Assembly (NCBI RefSeq): GCF_028623165.1
Contig: NZ_CP117768.1
Span: forward strand, 868,001 to 932,000
DNA length: 64,000 nucleotides
Reading direction: 5' to 3'
From: Nostoc sp. UHCC 0926
Lineage (GTDB): Bacteria > Cyanobacteriota > Cyanobacteriia > Cyanobacteriales > Nostocaceae
The position numbers and the translations under genes were made by a program. Shown here piece after piece: positions 1-8,202 of this stretch. The notes below the pieces were generated by a model, which was given only the letters and a program-made list of their open reading frames with translations, searched no databases and had not been told where the DNA came from. The stretch's first letter is position 1. Every line of letters starts with the position of its first letter.

Positions 1-130
1 ATGCGATCGCAGCTGATCAAGTCAGTAAAGTACAAAAATAGAGTTAGGAGTTATAAGTGATGAGTTATGAATTAACTCCTAACCGGAGGCGGAGCGTCTC
101 CGGCTTTGCTCCTAACTCCTAATCTTTCCA

Positions 131-2299
131 ATGAATTCAATCTATTGTTCTAAAGGACATGAAAATTCCCCAGGTAGTCGCTTTTGTCTCCAGTGTGGTG
201 AAAAATTGTTGGATACGCCCATGAGTTATAGTATCCAACCGGGACTAACTTTAGGCGATCGCTATATGATTGTGCGTCAAATTGGCCAAGGTGGCTTTGG
301 ACGCACTTATTTAGCTGAAGATGTCAACCGTTTCCGCGAACTTTGTGTTTTAAAAGAATTTTCTCCCCAAGTTCAAACCGCTTACATTGTCCAAAAAGCT
401 GAAGAACTGTTTGAGAGAGAAGCGAGTGTTCTCTATAAACTGCAACATCCCCAAATTCCCCGCTTCCGGGAACTGCTTCGCATGAACTTAGGGGGCAAAG
501 AATATCTGTTTTTGGTGCAAGATTATGTCGAAGGGGAAACTTACAACTCGTTGTTAAATGCCCGGATACAGCAGGGTTTGCGCTTTACAGAGGCGGAAGT
601 ACGCCAATTGTTGCTTTCAATTTTGCCAGTGTTGGAATACATCCACTCATTAGGAGTAATTCATCGAGATATTTCTCCAGATAATTTAATGCTTCGCACT
701 GTTGACAAACTGCCAGTATTAATTGATTTTGGCGGTGTCAAACAAGTAGTAGCAACCGTTGCTTCCGAATATTACCAACCCGGCGTAGTTGCATCTTCCC
801 CATCACCAACCCTATTGGGTAAGATAGGATTTGCTCCCCCAGAACAGATGCAAACTGGGTTAGTGTCTCCCCACAGCGACTTGTATGCAATGGCCGCAAC
901 AATGCTGGTTTTATTGACAGGGAAACAACCCCAAGAATTAATTGATAACTACAATCTTACCTGGCAGTGGCGACGGGAAGTAAGCCTGAGTCCAATTTTG
1001 GCACAGGTATTAGATAAAATGCTATCTACCAGACCAAGCGATCGCTATCAATCAGCCCGTCAAGTCCTCCAAATCCTCAACCCGCCCCCAGCTAACTTTC
1101 CCCCAACTCAATATCCCACTGCACCAGAACCCACATCCGCCACCGTCGCCATCTCCCCACCTCCCCCATCTCGCTCATACCCCTCATCTCCCCCATCTCC
1201 TCAACCCACAAGCTGGTGGACACCAACAAAAACTTTCCTTGTGGCGGCGGCGGTAGCTGGTACTGTTGGATTACTTTGGTGGGGAGTGAATAGCAGGCGT
1301 GATGTCGGGGAAGTCAAACCTACTCCTACAGCCAGCCCAATTCCAACCAGCGATCAACCAACTGATCCCTTAGCACAATATTCACCAGCAGAACGGCAAC
1401 GCAAAGAAAGATTAACCGATCGCCGTCAACAGTTGGGTATTAATGAGAAGTTCTACATTAACTTGGTGAATGAAGTTTTTTGGGACAGAAATCCCAGTTT
1501 ACGGGGACGCACTCTCAGCGATGGCCCTGAAGATGAAAGTTTGCGGGCAGAATGGGATAAAACAGGCTCAGAATTACTGGAAAAACTAGCCCCATTAAGT
1601 GCCAATACACGCCGACAACTGGGAACTTACACAACTGCTGAACGCGATCGCTGGAAAGTGGAAGTCAACAAAATTAACGTTGGTAGTCGTTCTTTGCATG
1701 ATTTGGGAGATGCTGCTTTTTTCAATGTATTCCCTGACCAGCGTGGTAAAAATTTTCGAGTTCAGCCGATTGGACAAGTTTGGTACGGTTTTGTTAGCGA
1801 TAAACTCAGTGCTATCCTCGGCGGTAGCGCTTTTGAGAAACTTGTCTTTGAACCGGGCGCTATCAGCAAAACAGTCAACGGTACTCTCCAAGCTGGTGGT
1901 GGTAAAGTATTCATTGCTGGACTTGCCAAAGAGCAATCTCTGGATTTGAAGCTACAAGCAAATTCCCAAGTTTTGTTATCAGTCTATTCACCCTCTGGCA
2001 AAATCCAATTTTTAGAAGATTCTACCCAGCGCAGTTTATCAATTAAATTACCAGAAAAAGGATTTTACGAGTTTGTCGTAGTTTCTACAGCATCGAAACC
2101 AGTAGATTATCAACTCAGCATTACAGCACAAAATCCCACCCCTCCCCCATCGCCTACACCAACGCCCACGGAAACACCCACGCCAACTCCCACGCCAACT
2201 CCCACGTCCACCCGAATTCCTACACCAACACCAACACCAACTCCTACAGAAAGCGCCACTCCTACACCGACACCGACGCAGGAGACAACGCCTCAGTAG
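131..2299 (+). CDS. Membrane-anchored Ser/Thr protein kinase with N-terminal zinc ribbon
   Basis: A eukaryotic-type protein kinase, predicted to phosphorylate proteins at the cytoplasmic membrane. An N-terminal zinc-ribbon-like segment carries Cys6, Cys19 and Cys22. The kinase domain spans about residues 45-310, with a glycine-rich loop at 51-60 (IGQGGFGRTY), Lys75 in VLKEF, the HRD catalytic loop at 178-180 (HRDISPDN) and the DFG motif at 199-201. A Pro/Ser-rich linker and one membrane segment (about 368-387) precede a C-terminal extracytoplasmic part that ends in a long Pro-Thr repeat (about 675-715), probably a cell-wall-spanning or low-complexity tail. All catalytic residues are visible, so it is probably active. 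The substrate is unknown. Cyanobacteria carry many such paralogues, so no symbol is given. Confidence 0.9.
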   Translation: MNSIYCSKGHENSPGSRFCLQCGEKLLDTPMSYSIQPGLTLGDRYMIVRQIGQGGFGRTYLAEDVNRFRELCVLKEFSPQVQTAYIVQKAEELFEREASVLYKLQHPQIPRFRELLRMNLGGKEYLFLVQDYVEGETYNSLLNARIQQGLRFTEAEVRQLLLSILPVLEYIHSLGVIHRDISPDNLMLRTVDKLPVLIDFGGVKQVVATVASEYYQPGVVASSPSPTLLGKIGFAPPEQMQTGLVSPHSDLYAMAATMLVLLTGKQPQELIDNYNLTWQWRREVSLSPILAQVLDKMLSTRPSDRYQSARQVLQILNPPPANFPPTQYPTAPEPTSATVAISPPPPSRSYPSSPPSPQPTSWWTPTKTFLVAAAVAGTVGLLWWGVNSRRDVGEVKPTPTASPIPTSDQPTDPLAQYSPAERQRKERLTDRRQQLGINEKFYINLVNEVFWDRNPSLRGRTLSDGPEDESLRAEWDKTGSELLEKLAPLSANTRRQLGTYTTAERDRWKVEVNKINVGSRSLHDLGDAAFFNVFPDQRGKNFRVQPIGQVWYGFVSDKLSAILGGSAFEKLVFEPGAISKTVNGTLQAGGGKVFIAGLAKEQSLDLKLQANSQVLLSVYSPSGKIQFLEDSTQRSLSIKLPEKGFYEFVVVSTASKPVDYQLSITAQNPTPPPSPTPTPTETPTPTPTPTPTSTRIPTPTPTPTPTESATPTPTPTQETTPQ

Positions 2300-2343
2300 A
2301 GAGTTATCCTCTGCGTCTGGAACATCTCTACGTGAGATAAAAA

Positions 2344-3213
2344 TTATGTCTGATCCACTACACCTAAACGCAACGCAATTCGCTTGTAATTCGTTGCTTC
2401 ATAGGGTACACCTGTGTGCATTACCTGTGAGTTGTCCCAAAAAATTATATCTCCTGGCTGCCAAACATGGGAGTAGACTGGTGTGCAGGCTAGAACAGTC
2501 CCAAACAAATCCTGCCAGAAACGTTTTGCTTGCTCTGGTCTATCTTCCATACCAACTGCGATCGCAGTGTCCGAACCTAGATATAATCCCTTTTTACCAG
2601 TGACTTTGTGAGTAGACACTATAGGATGTACTTTCCTCGGTATATCAGTCTCTACATTGGTACTCCGAGAAAACATTGGTGGTGAGTGATACATCGACAT
2701 CTGCTCTAACTGCTGCTGATGTTGATGATCTAGGTTATTATAAGCCTCTATCATGTCGAGGAACTCTGTGGTGTGAGGCTGTCCATTTACACCTTCGGCA
2801 GGCACTTCCACACCATAAAGCATAACAACATATAGTGCGTTCATATCCAGTCCCTCTGTGCGGGGGACACCATCTTTATCATGATGCCATTCCCAAGCCG
2901 CCTTCCCTACTGCTGTTTGAGCAAGCCCCTTGGGATTACCCAAAATACTCACAAATTGGCTTTGGAGGTCTGGACTGATATCAGGATCTAATGTTTTGGT
3001 TTTGGAATAGCCAAACATTAAGTCACCAAAGGTCTTTCTGGCAAATTCTTCCAACTGCTTTGCGGTGAGGTGTTGCTCTCTAACTACCACAACGCCGTGT
3101 TTCCAAAGGGATTCCTTTAATTCACGCGACTCTAGATTTGTGAGGTTGCTAAGATTGCAACCCCGGAGGACTTCAACTCCGAGTCTTTGTTGGTGTTTAG
3201 TTATTGGAGTCAT
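2344..3213 (-). CDS. TauD/TfdA-family Fe(II)/2-oxoglutarate dioxygenase
   Basis: Predicted non-haem iron oxygenase of the taurine dioxygenase family, which couples 2-oxoglutarate decarboxylation to substrate hydroxylation. The iron-binding HxD is visible at His110-His111-Asp112 (WEWHHDKDG) and the distal His at 266 (MHTGVPY), followed by Arg278/Arg282, one of which should bind 2-oxoglutarate. Its 289 residues fit the family. The start is ATG. The substrate cannot be told from sequence; members act on taurine, sulfonates, herbicides and peptide or natural-product intermediates. It lies divergent to, and about 0.8 kb from, the precursor-peptide genes, so a role with them is possible but unsupported. 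Confidence 0.85.
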   Translation of the reverse strand: MTPITKHQQRLGVEVLRGCNLSNLTNLESRELKESLWKHGVVVVREQHLTAKQLEEFARKTFGDLMFGYSKTKTLDPDISPDLQSQFVSILGNPKGLAQTAVGKAAWEWHHDKDGVPRTEGLDMNALYVVMLYGVEVPAEGVNGQPHTTEFLDMIEAYNNLDHQHQQQLEQMSMYHSPPMFSRSTNVETDIPRKVHPIVSTHKVTGKKGLYLGSDTAIAVGMEDRPEQAKRFWQDLFGTVLACTPVYSHVWQPGDIIFWDNSQVMHTGVPYEATNYKRIALRLGVVDQT

Positions 3214-4015
3214 TGCTATGCAACTATTTCTGGGGAAACTATGTAGTCAATTAGTTAGGAAATTTGTGTAGTGGTATTTTACCTCAGAAAGTTGGCAAGT
3301 AAAAAAATGTTGTACTAAGAACCTATCCCACTAATAATATTTGTGCTAAAAAGCTTAAGCTTTTTGAGAACAGAAAATGAAAAATTAAGGTTTTCAAGCA
3401 CATTTTACGAAAAGAAGTTGGTTTTTTTTGAATAGTGGGATAGGTTCAAGGATACTTAGACACGTTCGCGGAGCGTCTCACGCCACTTGCTCTACTTGGG
3501 GAAACCCCTTGGCGCTAGCCTCTCCCTTTGGGAGAAGACCGCAGTGGCTCCCTTTCTCACATTGCCAGAGGCTAGCGCCTTGCCGTAGAATACCTGTTCG
3601 CCGCAAGGCGTCCCGTTAGGGAAGGGCTGTAGGGAGAAGAGAAGGCTTTACGCTGCGCTATCTGTTGTAGCAACTGGCGTTGTATTAGACGAAAGTATGG
3701 CAACGTCCGAAGGCTTTGGTGCATTACGGACTCCGTTCTAACGCACCCTACATATAGTTAAATTTTTTCACACAATCAAATCGGATTGCTATAGTTTCAG
3801 GGCAATTGCTCTCTATGTATTTTTCGGAAATAGTAGTGGCGTAATTGTGAAATCTAGTTTTCTAAATCTGGTAATTAAGTTTACGGAAACTGGAAATGAC
3901 AACCTCAGTGCTTTAACTTATTGTATTGATTAAGCGAAGGGTTGAGACACCAAAAAAAAGGCACTCAACTAAATAGCTGAAAATCAATTCAACTGAAAAT
4001 TAAAGGTTGGTAATT
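3214..4015. other. Intergenic region with MITE-like element and dispersed palindromes
   Basis: About 800 bases without a convincing gene. It holds a 129-bp element with perfect 15-bp inverted ends (3319-3447), then GC-richer dispersed repeats at about 3460-3700 (gcggagcgtctc and gcgctagcctctccc type), which recur in other intergenic regions of this window. The last 100 bases, which are AT-rich, precede the first precursor gene and should hold its promoter; no clear -10/-35 pair can be assigned. Confidence 0.6.
3319..3447. repeat. MITE-like element with 15-bp perfect terminal inverted repeats
   Basis: The left end GAACCTATCCCACTA (3319-3333) is the exact reverse complement of the right end (3433-3447). 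The 129-bp interior has no open reading frame of note. Size and ends fit a non-autonomous transposable element. No clear target duplication was seen. Confidence 0.65.
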
Positions 4016-4249
4016 ATGTTTCACAATTTGTTTATCGATGTAACCGAAGAGCAACAAGAAAGCGTAGCTGGTGGTGCAGCAGTTTTCGAGGACACCTATT
4101 ATTCTCTCTTGAAATTAAAAACTGCAACCATCTCGCCAGTATATAGTAAGTCTGGTCCTGGCGGCAGCAGTGTATCAGGTGGTGGCGTGCAAACATTAAG
4201 CCTAAGCTTGATTAAATCAGGTACTTCGTTTAAGGCATTGGTTGACTAG
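4016..4249 (+). CDS. Double-glycine leader precursor peptide, copy 1 (bacteriocin-like)
   Basis: Encodes 77 residues. ATG at 4016 is preferred over the upstream in-frame TTG at 4007, because AAAGG lies about 10 bases upstream and the length then equals the two downstream copies. The leader (FIDVTEEQQESVAGG) ends in Gly19-Gly20, the classical cleavage site of C39 peptidases. The predicted core (21-77) is rich in Ser, Gly and Leu and has no Cys. Compared with copies 2 and 3 the leader is divergent, while the core differs at only three positions (Tyr for Phe, Lys for Met, Ser for Asn). The leader resembles cyanobacterial bacteriocin-like precursors (the CTB family in NCBI naming, from memory). 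The activity (bacteriocin, signal or other) is unknown. Confidence 0.85.
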   Translation: MFHNLFIDVTEEQQESVAGGAAVFEDTYYSLLKLKTATISPVYSKSGPGGSSVSGGGVQTLSLSLIKSGTSFKALVD

Positions 4250-4299
4250 TTTCTGCAATAGATTGCGACGAGTATCATCGTCTCTCAACGCGTTCCGAA

Positions 4300-4320
4300 G
4301 GGGAGTAATCAGCGCTCCCC
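4300..4320 (+). terminator. Hairpin after precursor copy 1
   Basis: GGGGAG and CTCCCC arms flank a 9-base loop and are followed by TATCTTTT. A second small hairpin (GACGA/TCGTC, 4267-4282) lies just before. The same pair follows copies 2 (4701-4721) and 3 (5102-5122), so each peptide gene carries its own terminator or attenuator. Confidence 0.55.
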
Positions 4321-4416
4321 TATCTTTTCCTAGCTTCTTAGTTAACTGATGTTTTAATTCAGGATCTCAGTTTTCGAGATTATTCAACTCAAATAAAATT
4401 AAGGGAGTTTTCAACT

Positions 4417-4650
4417 ATGTCACACGAACTATTTACCGATTTATCTACTGAACAACAAGAAAGCGTAGCTGGTGGTGCAGCAGTTTTCGAGGACACCTTT
4501 TATTCTCTTTTGAAATTAAAAACTGCAACCATCTCGCCAGTATATAGTATGTCTGGTCCTGGCGGCAGCAGTGTATCAGGTGGTGGCGTGCAAACATTAA
4601 GCCTAAACTTGATTAAATCAGGTACTTCGTTTAAGGCATTGGTTGACTAG
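4417..4650 (+). CDS. Double-glycine leader precursor peptide, copy 2
   Basis: Encodes 77 residues with a good ribosome site (AAGGGAG, about 8 bases before ATG). The leader MSHELFTDLSTEQQESVAGG ends at residue 20 with Gly-Gly. The 57-residue core contains GPGGSSVSGGG and no Cys, so Cys-based lanthionine or disulfide modification is excluded. The protein is identical to copy 3. The ATG-to-ATG distance to both neighbours is exactly 401 bases, marking a recent tandem duplication that includes the intergenic region. Predicted to be cleaved and exported by the C39 ABC exporter at 6031-8178. Confidence 0.87.
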   Translation: MSHELFTDLSTEQQESVAGGAAVFEDTFYSLLKLKTATISPVYSMSGPGGSSVSGGGVQTLSLNLIKSGTSFKALVD

Positions 4651-4700
4651 TTTCTGCAATAGATTGCGACGAGTATCATCGTCTCTCAACGCGTTCCGAA

Positions 4701-4721
4701 GGGGAGTAATCAGCGCTCCCC
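4701..4721 (+). terminator. Hairpin after precursor copy 2
   Basis: Identical GGGGAG/CTCCCC hairpin to the one after copy 1, displaced by exactly 401 bases and followed by TATCTTTCCC. Confidence 0.5.
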
Positions 4722-4817
4722 TATCTTTCCCTAGTTTCTTAGTTAACTGATGTTTTAATTCAGGATCTCAGTTTTCGAGATTATTCAACTCAAATAAAAT
4801 CAAGGGAGTTTTCAACT

Positions 4818-5051
4818 ATGTCACACGAACTATTTACCGATTTATCTACTGAACAACAAGAAAGCGTAGCTGGTGGTGCAGCAGTTTTCGAGGACACCTT
4901 TTATTCTCTTTTGAAATTAAAAACTGCAACCATCTCGCCAGTATATAGTATGTCTGGTCCTGGCGGCAGCAGTGTATCAGGTGGTGGCGTGCAAACATTA
5001 AGCCTAAACTTGATTAAATCAGGTACTTCGTTTAAGGCATTGGTTGACTAG
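4818..5051 (+). CDS. Double-glycine leader precursor peptide, copy 3
   Basis: Encodes the same 77 residues as the gene at 4417-4650, including the Gly19-Gly20 cleavage site and the Cys-free Gly/Ser-rich core. The upstream region (AAGGGAG ribosome site) is also duplicated with only an occasional base change, so the copy is recent or kept uniform by gene conversion. Higher peptide dosage is a plausible benefit, but this is inference. Confidence 0.87.
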   Translation: MSHELFTDLSTEQQESVAGGAAVFEDTFYSLLKLKTATISPVYSMSGPGGSSVSGGGVQTLSLNLIKSGTSFKALVD

Positions 5052-5101
5052 TTTCTGCAATAGATTGCGACGAGTATCATCGTCTCTCAACGCGTTCCGA
5101 A

Positions 5102-5122
5102 GGGGAGTAATCAGCGCTCCCC
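5102..5122 (+). terminator. Hairpin after precursor copy 3
   Basis: Third copy of the GGGGAG/CTCCCC hairpin, followed by TGTCTTTCCC. The tandem array ends about 20 bases downstream, where the sequence becomes unique. Confidence 0.5.
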
Positions 5123-5150
5123 TGTCTTTCCCTCGCTTCTTGGTTTCATA

Positions 5151-5231
5151 GCAGTTAGCAATCAGCTATATATTAAATCTTTGTGGACATACAATTAATT
5201 ATGGTTCCATAAATTGCTGAAAGCTAACTGC
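5151..5231. repeat. Small inverted-repeat element after the precursor array
   Basis: The left arm GCAGTTAGCAATCAGC pairs with a right arm whose reverse complement is GCAGTTAGCTTTCAGC, enclosing about 80 AT-rich bases. This looks like a miniature dispersed palindromic repeat. The rest of the 5052-5489 gap is AT-rich, shows no gene and should contain the promoter of the next gene. Confidence 0.5.
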
Positions 5232-5489
5232 CTTTTACATTCTAAATATTTGTGTCAGTTTAATGCTTTGATCGAAAAAAGTAAAAAGAATAAAATATAT
5301 ATTCTACCCTCTCATAAAGTGGTTAAAGCCTCTAAATTGATTTCTTGAATTGGGTAAAAATATTTTTCTCAAGACGCGAAGTGCAAGAAAAAAGGTGTCC
5401 TTATTTTAAACCCCTAAAATTTATTTATAGGGTTTACCTTATGCCTTCTCATAAATTATCTAAATTCTCCTTTTACAAACATAATAACT

Positions 5490-5822
5490 ATGTCTAAGGA
5501 TATCAAACCGGAAGTTTCTGAATTATTTCTTGATTTATCAGCACAACAACAAGAAACTATCTCTGGTGGACGTTCTCTTTCTTCAGGATTAGATTTTGAA
5601 AATTTGTTCTTCCAAAAAACAGATATAGAAACTTTTGCCAATAGTGCAATTAATGTATCTGGTAGTAATGGTAGTATTTCTTCTATTCAACAAACTGGAT
5701 ATAGGTTCTCACAAATTACCTTTGGATTCAGTCTAGGTACTCAACTACGGAGGCGTGGGTCAGCGAGGAGCAACTCTGGTTTATTTAATATGTTGTTTAG
5801 TATGATGTCTCTTCTAGGTTAA
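5490..5822 (+). CDS. Divergent double-glycine leader precursor peptide
   Basis: Encodes 110 residues. The leader (SELFLDLSAQQQETISGG) matches the other precursors in spacing and ends at Gly26-Gly27. The 83-residue core is unrelated to theirs. It has no Cys, a Ser/Asn/Ile-rich middle, a cationic patch (LRRRGSARS, about 87-95) and a hydrophobic, Met-rich end (LFNMLFSMMSLLG). A basic patch next to a hydrophobic tail is compatible with membrane activity, but this is inference. It lies just upstream of the exporter and probably shares it. It could be the partner of a two-peptide system or an independent product. Confidence 0.75.
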   Translation: MSKDIKPEVSELFLDLSAQQQETISGGRSLSSGLDFENLFFQKTDIETFANSAINVSGSNGSISSIQQTGYRFSQITFGFSLGTQLRRRGSARSNSGLFNMLFSMMSLLG

Positions 5823-5836
5823 TCCTCAAAGATTTT

Positions 5837-5938
5837 ATAGGACTCCGATTTGATTTTTGAAAACATATTAAGACTGAAAAACCCGTTTTATCAGAGTTTT
5901 ATCTGAAATCTTGTTCAAAAATCAGAGATGAGTCCTAT
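5837..5938. repeat. 102-bp MITE-like element with long imperfect inverted ends
   Basis: The left end starts ATAGGACTCCGATTTGATTT and the right end, reverse complemented, starts ATAGGACTCATCTCTGATTT. TA lies at both flanks. It sits between the fourth precursor and the exporter, where it could act as a terminator-like structure. A related half-site (atcctatttgatttttg) occurs near 12852. Confidence 0.65.
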
Positions 5939-6030
5939 ATCAGTTGATCGCACTCCAATTATCAAAAAATATACCAACAGATTGACAACATTATTAGCTT
6001 AAAGTTGTCATTAGCTAAGGTAATTTACCT

Positions 6031-8178
6031 ATGAAATACCAATTTGTTAAACAGCATAGTGAAGAAGACTGTGGGGCTGCTTGCCTTGCTGCTATTTCTA
6101 AATATTATGGACGGACTTTTACTCTCAGTCGCATCCGTGAAGCTGTAGGTACTGGGCAGTTCGGCACTACTTTATTAGGGTTAAAGAGAGGAGCAGAAAT
6201 ACTTGGTTTCAATGCTCGTCCAGTTAAAACTTCACCAGAATTTTTAAACAGGATTAAAGAAGCACCACTACCTGCAATTATTCACTGGAAAGGTAATCAC
6301 TGGGTTGTTTTATACGGTAATAAAGGTCAAAAATGTTTAGTTGCTGATCCGGCTGTAGGTATCCGTTATCTTTCTAAAAAAGAGATAGCCGAAGGTTGTA
6401 CAGATTGGTTGATGCTTTTACTGGAGCCAGATGTAAAGTTTTTTGCTCAAGAAGATGAAAAACTAGGTGGATTTTGGCGTTTCTTCAGGCGCGTCTGGAT
6501 TTATCGTGCTATTTTAGCTCAAGCCTTACCTCTTAACCTGATGTTGGGATTGCTATCTTTAGCTTCCCCTTTTTTGATGCAAATTTTGACTGACGATGTG
6601 CTGGTTAGAGGTGATACAAAGTTACTTACTACTGTAGCGATCGCTGTGATAGTGATGAATTTTATTTCCCGTAGTCTGTCGTTTGTACAGTCTAATTTAA
6701 TTGCTCACTTTGCACAACGTCTGCAATTGGGGTTAGTGCTAGAATTTGGGCGGCAAATTCTCCGATTACCTCTCTCATACTACGAAGCCCGTCGCAGTGG
6801 TGAAATTGTTAGTCGTCTGCAAGATATCGACCAAATTAATCAGTTAGTTGCTCAAGTTGTTGTTGGTTTACCTAGCCAATTTTTTATTGCCTTGATTTCT
6901 TTTGGATTCATGGTTTTTTATAGCTGGAAACTTACTGTAGTAGCTGTATTCATCGCTATAGTGATGAGCTTATCGACAGTAGTCTTTCAGCCAACTTTGC
7001 AGCAAAAAACTCGTGAACTTTTAGTTCAAGAAGCAGAAACACAAGGGGTTTTAGTAGAAACTTTTAAAGGCGCACTAACTCTCAAAACCACTACATCTGG
7101 GTTGCAATTTTGGGAGGAATTACAAAGTCGATTTGGTCGTCTTGCTAACATTACATATCGCACAATACACATTGGGATCATTAATAATACTTTTTCTGGC
7201 TTGGTTTCGGGAGTTGGTGGCGTTATTTTGCTTTGGTTTGGTGGCAATTTGGTAATTAACCCAACAGAAAACCTGAGTATCGGGCAACTATTTGCCTTTA
7301 ACTCAATGAATGGTAATTTTCTGGGTTTGTTTGCTACTTTAATCAGCTTTGTTGAGGAATTTACTCGTGCAAAAACTGCTACACAACGTCTAACAGAAGT
7401 CATAGATGCTACCTCAGAAAATGAGGGCGATGAGATAAAGCCTTACGCCAATATTGCAGGAGATACTGATATTATTTGTAAAAATATTAATTTTCATTAT
7501 GCTGGTCGTCTAGATTTAGTAGATGACTTTTCTTTAATAATTCCGGGTGGGAAAAATGTTGCATTGATCGGCAAATCGGGTTGTGGTAAAAGTACTTTAG
7601 CCAAACTTATTGCTGGGTTATATCCACTACAATCTGGCAATATTCGTATTGGACTCTATAACCTTCAAGACCTGTCCCTTGAATGTCTCCGACAACAGGT
7701 AGTTCTTGTTCCCCAAGAACCTCATTTTTGGAGTCGGTCGATTGTAGAAAACTTTCGCTTAGGTGCTCCCCAAGTTACGTTTGAACAGATTGTGAGAGCT
7801 TGTCAAGTGGCAGAAGCTGATGAATTTATTAGTAAGCTACCTAATACATATCAAACTGTTTTAGGGGAATTTGGTGCAAATATTTCTGGTGGCCAACGGC
7901 AAAGATTAGCAATAGCAAGAGCCATTGTCACAGATCCACCAATTCTTATTTTAGATGAATCTACTGGTGGACTTGATCCAGTAAGTGAGGCGCAAGTTTT
8001 AGATAAATTGTTTAAGCATCGCCAAGGTAAAACCACCATTTTGATTACTCACCGTCCTAAGGTAGTTAATCGTGCTGATTGGATAGTTCTACTAGATCAA
8101 GGCAAGTTAAAAACTCAAGGTTCTTTAAATGAGTTGCGCTCCCAATCTGGAGAGCATTTGGAGTTTTTAAATTCTTAA
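6031..8178 (+). CDS. C39-peptidase-containing ABC exporter for double-glycine peptides
   Basis: A peptidase-containing ATP-binding exporter (PCAT type) that cuts leaders after Gly-Gly and pumps the core peptide across the inner membrane. The N-terminal C39 domain (about 1-130) shows catalytic Cys14 (EEDCGAAC), His90 (KGNHWVVL) and Asp106 (ADPAVG). The membrane domain follows (about 155-450), then the ATPase with Walker A GKSGCGKST (about 513-521), signature SGGQRQR (about 618) and Walker B ILILDES (about 639). The 715-residue length is typical. It lies 25 bases before the HlyD gene, forming an exporter-adaptor operon. The four double-glycine peptides upstream are the obvious substrates. Confidence 0.93.
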   Translation: MKYQFVKQHSEEDCGAACLAAISKYYGRTFTLSRIREAVGTGQFGTTLLGLKRGAEILGFNARPVKTSPEFLNRIKEAPLPAIIHWKGNHWVVLYGNKGQKCLVADPAVGIRYLSKKEIAEGCTDWLMLLLEPDVKFFAQEDEKLGGFWRFFRRVWIYRAILAQALPLNLMLGLLSLASPFLMQILTDDVLVRGDTKLLTTVAIAVIVMNFISRSLSFVQSNLIAHFAQRLQLGLVLEFGRQILRLPLSYYEARRSGEIVSRLQDIDQINQLVAQVVVGLPSQFFIALISFGFMVFYSWKLTVVAVFIAIVMSLSTVVFQPTLQQKTRELLVQEAETQGVLVETFKGALTLKTTTSGLQFWEELQSRFGRLANITYRTIHIGIINNTFSGLVSGVGGVILLWFGGNLVINPTENLSIGQLFAFNSMNGNFLGLFATLISFVEEFTRAKTATQRLTEVIDATSENEGDEIKPYANIAGDTDIICKNINFHYAGRLDLVDDFSLIIPGGKNVALIGKSGCGKSTLAKLIAGLYPLQSGNIRIGLYNLQDLSLECLRQQVVLVPQEPHFWSRSIVENFRLGAPQVTFEQIVRACQVAEADEFISKLPNTYQTVLGEFGANISGGQRQRLAIARAIVTDPPILILDESTGGLDPVSEAQVLDKLFKHRQGKTTILITHRPKVVNRADWIVLLDQGKLKTQGSLNELRSQSGEHLEFLNS

Positions 8179-8202
8179 TTATTAACATCTATTCAGATAA
8201 TT

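Noticed and set aside
1595..1949. 113- and 116-codon frames inside the kinase gene
   Set aside because: They lie within the well-supported kinase coding region in other frames and have no recognisable domain.
3428..3619. 63-codon plus-strand frame in the GC-richer stretch
   Set aside because: The sequence consists of dispersed palindromic repeats (gcggagcgtctc, gcgctagcctctccc) found elsewhere in the window; the frame is accidental.
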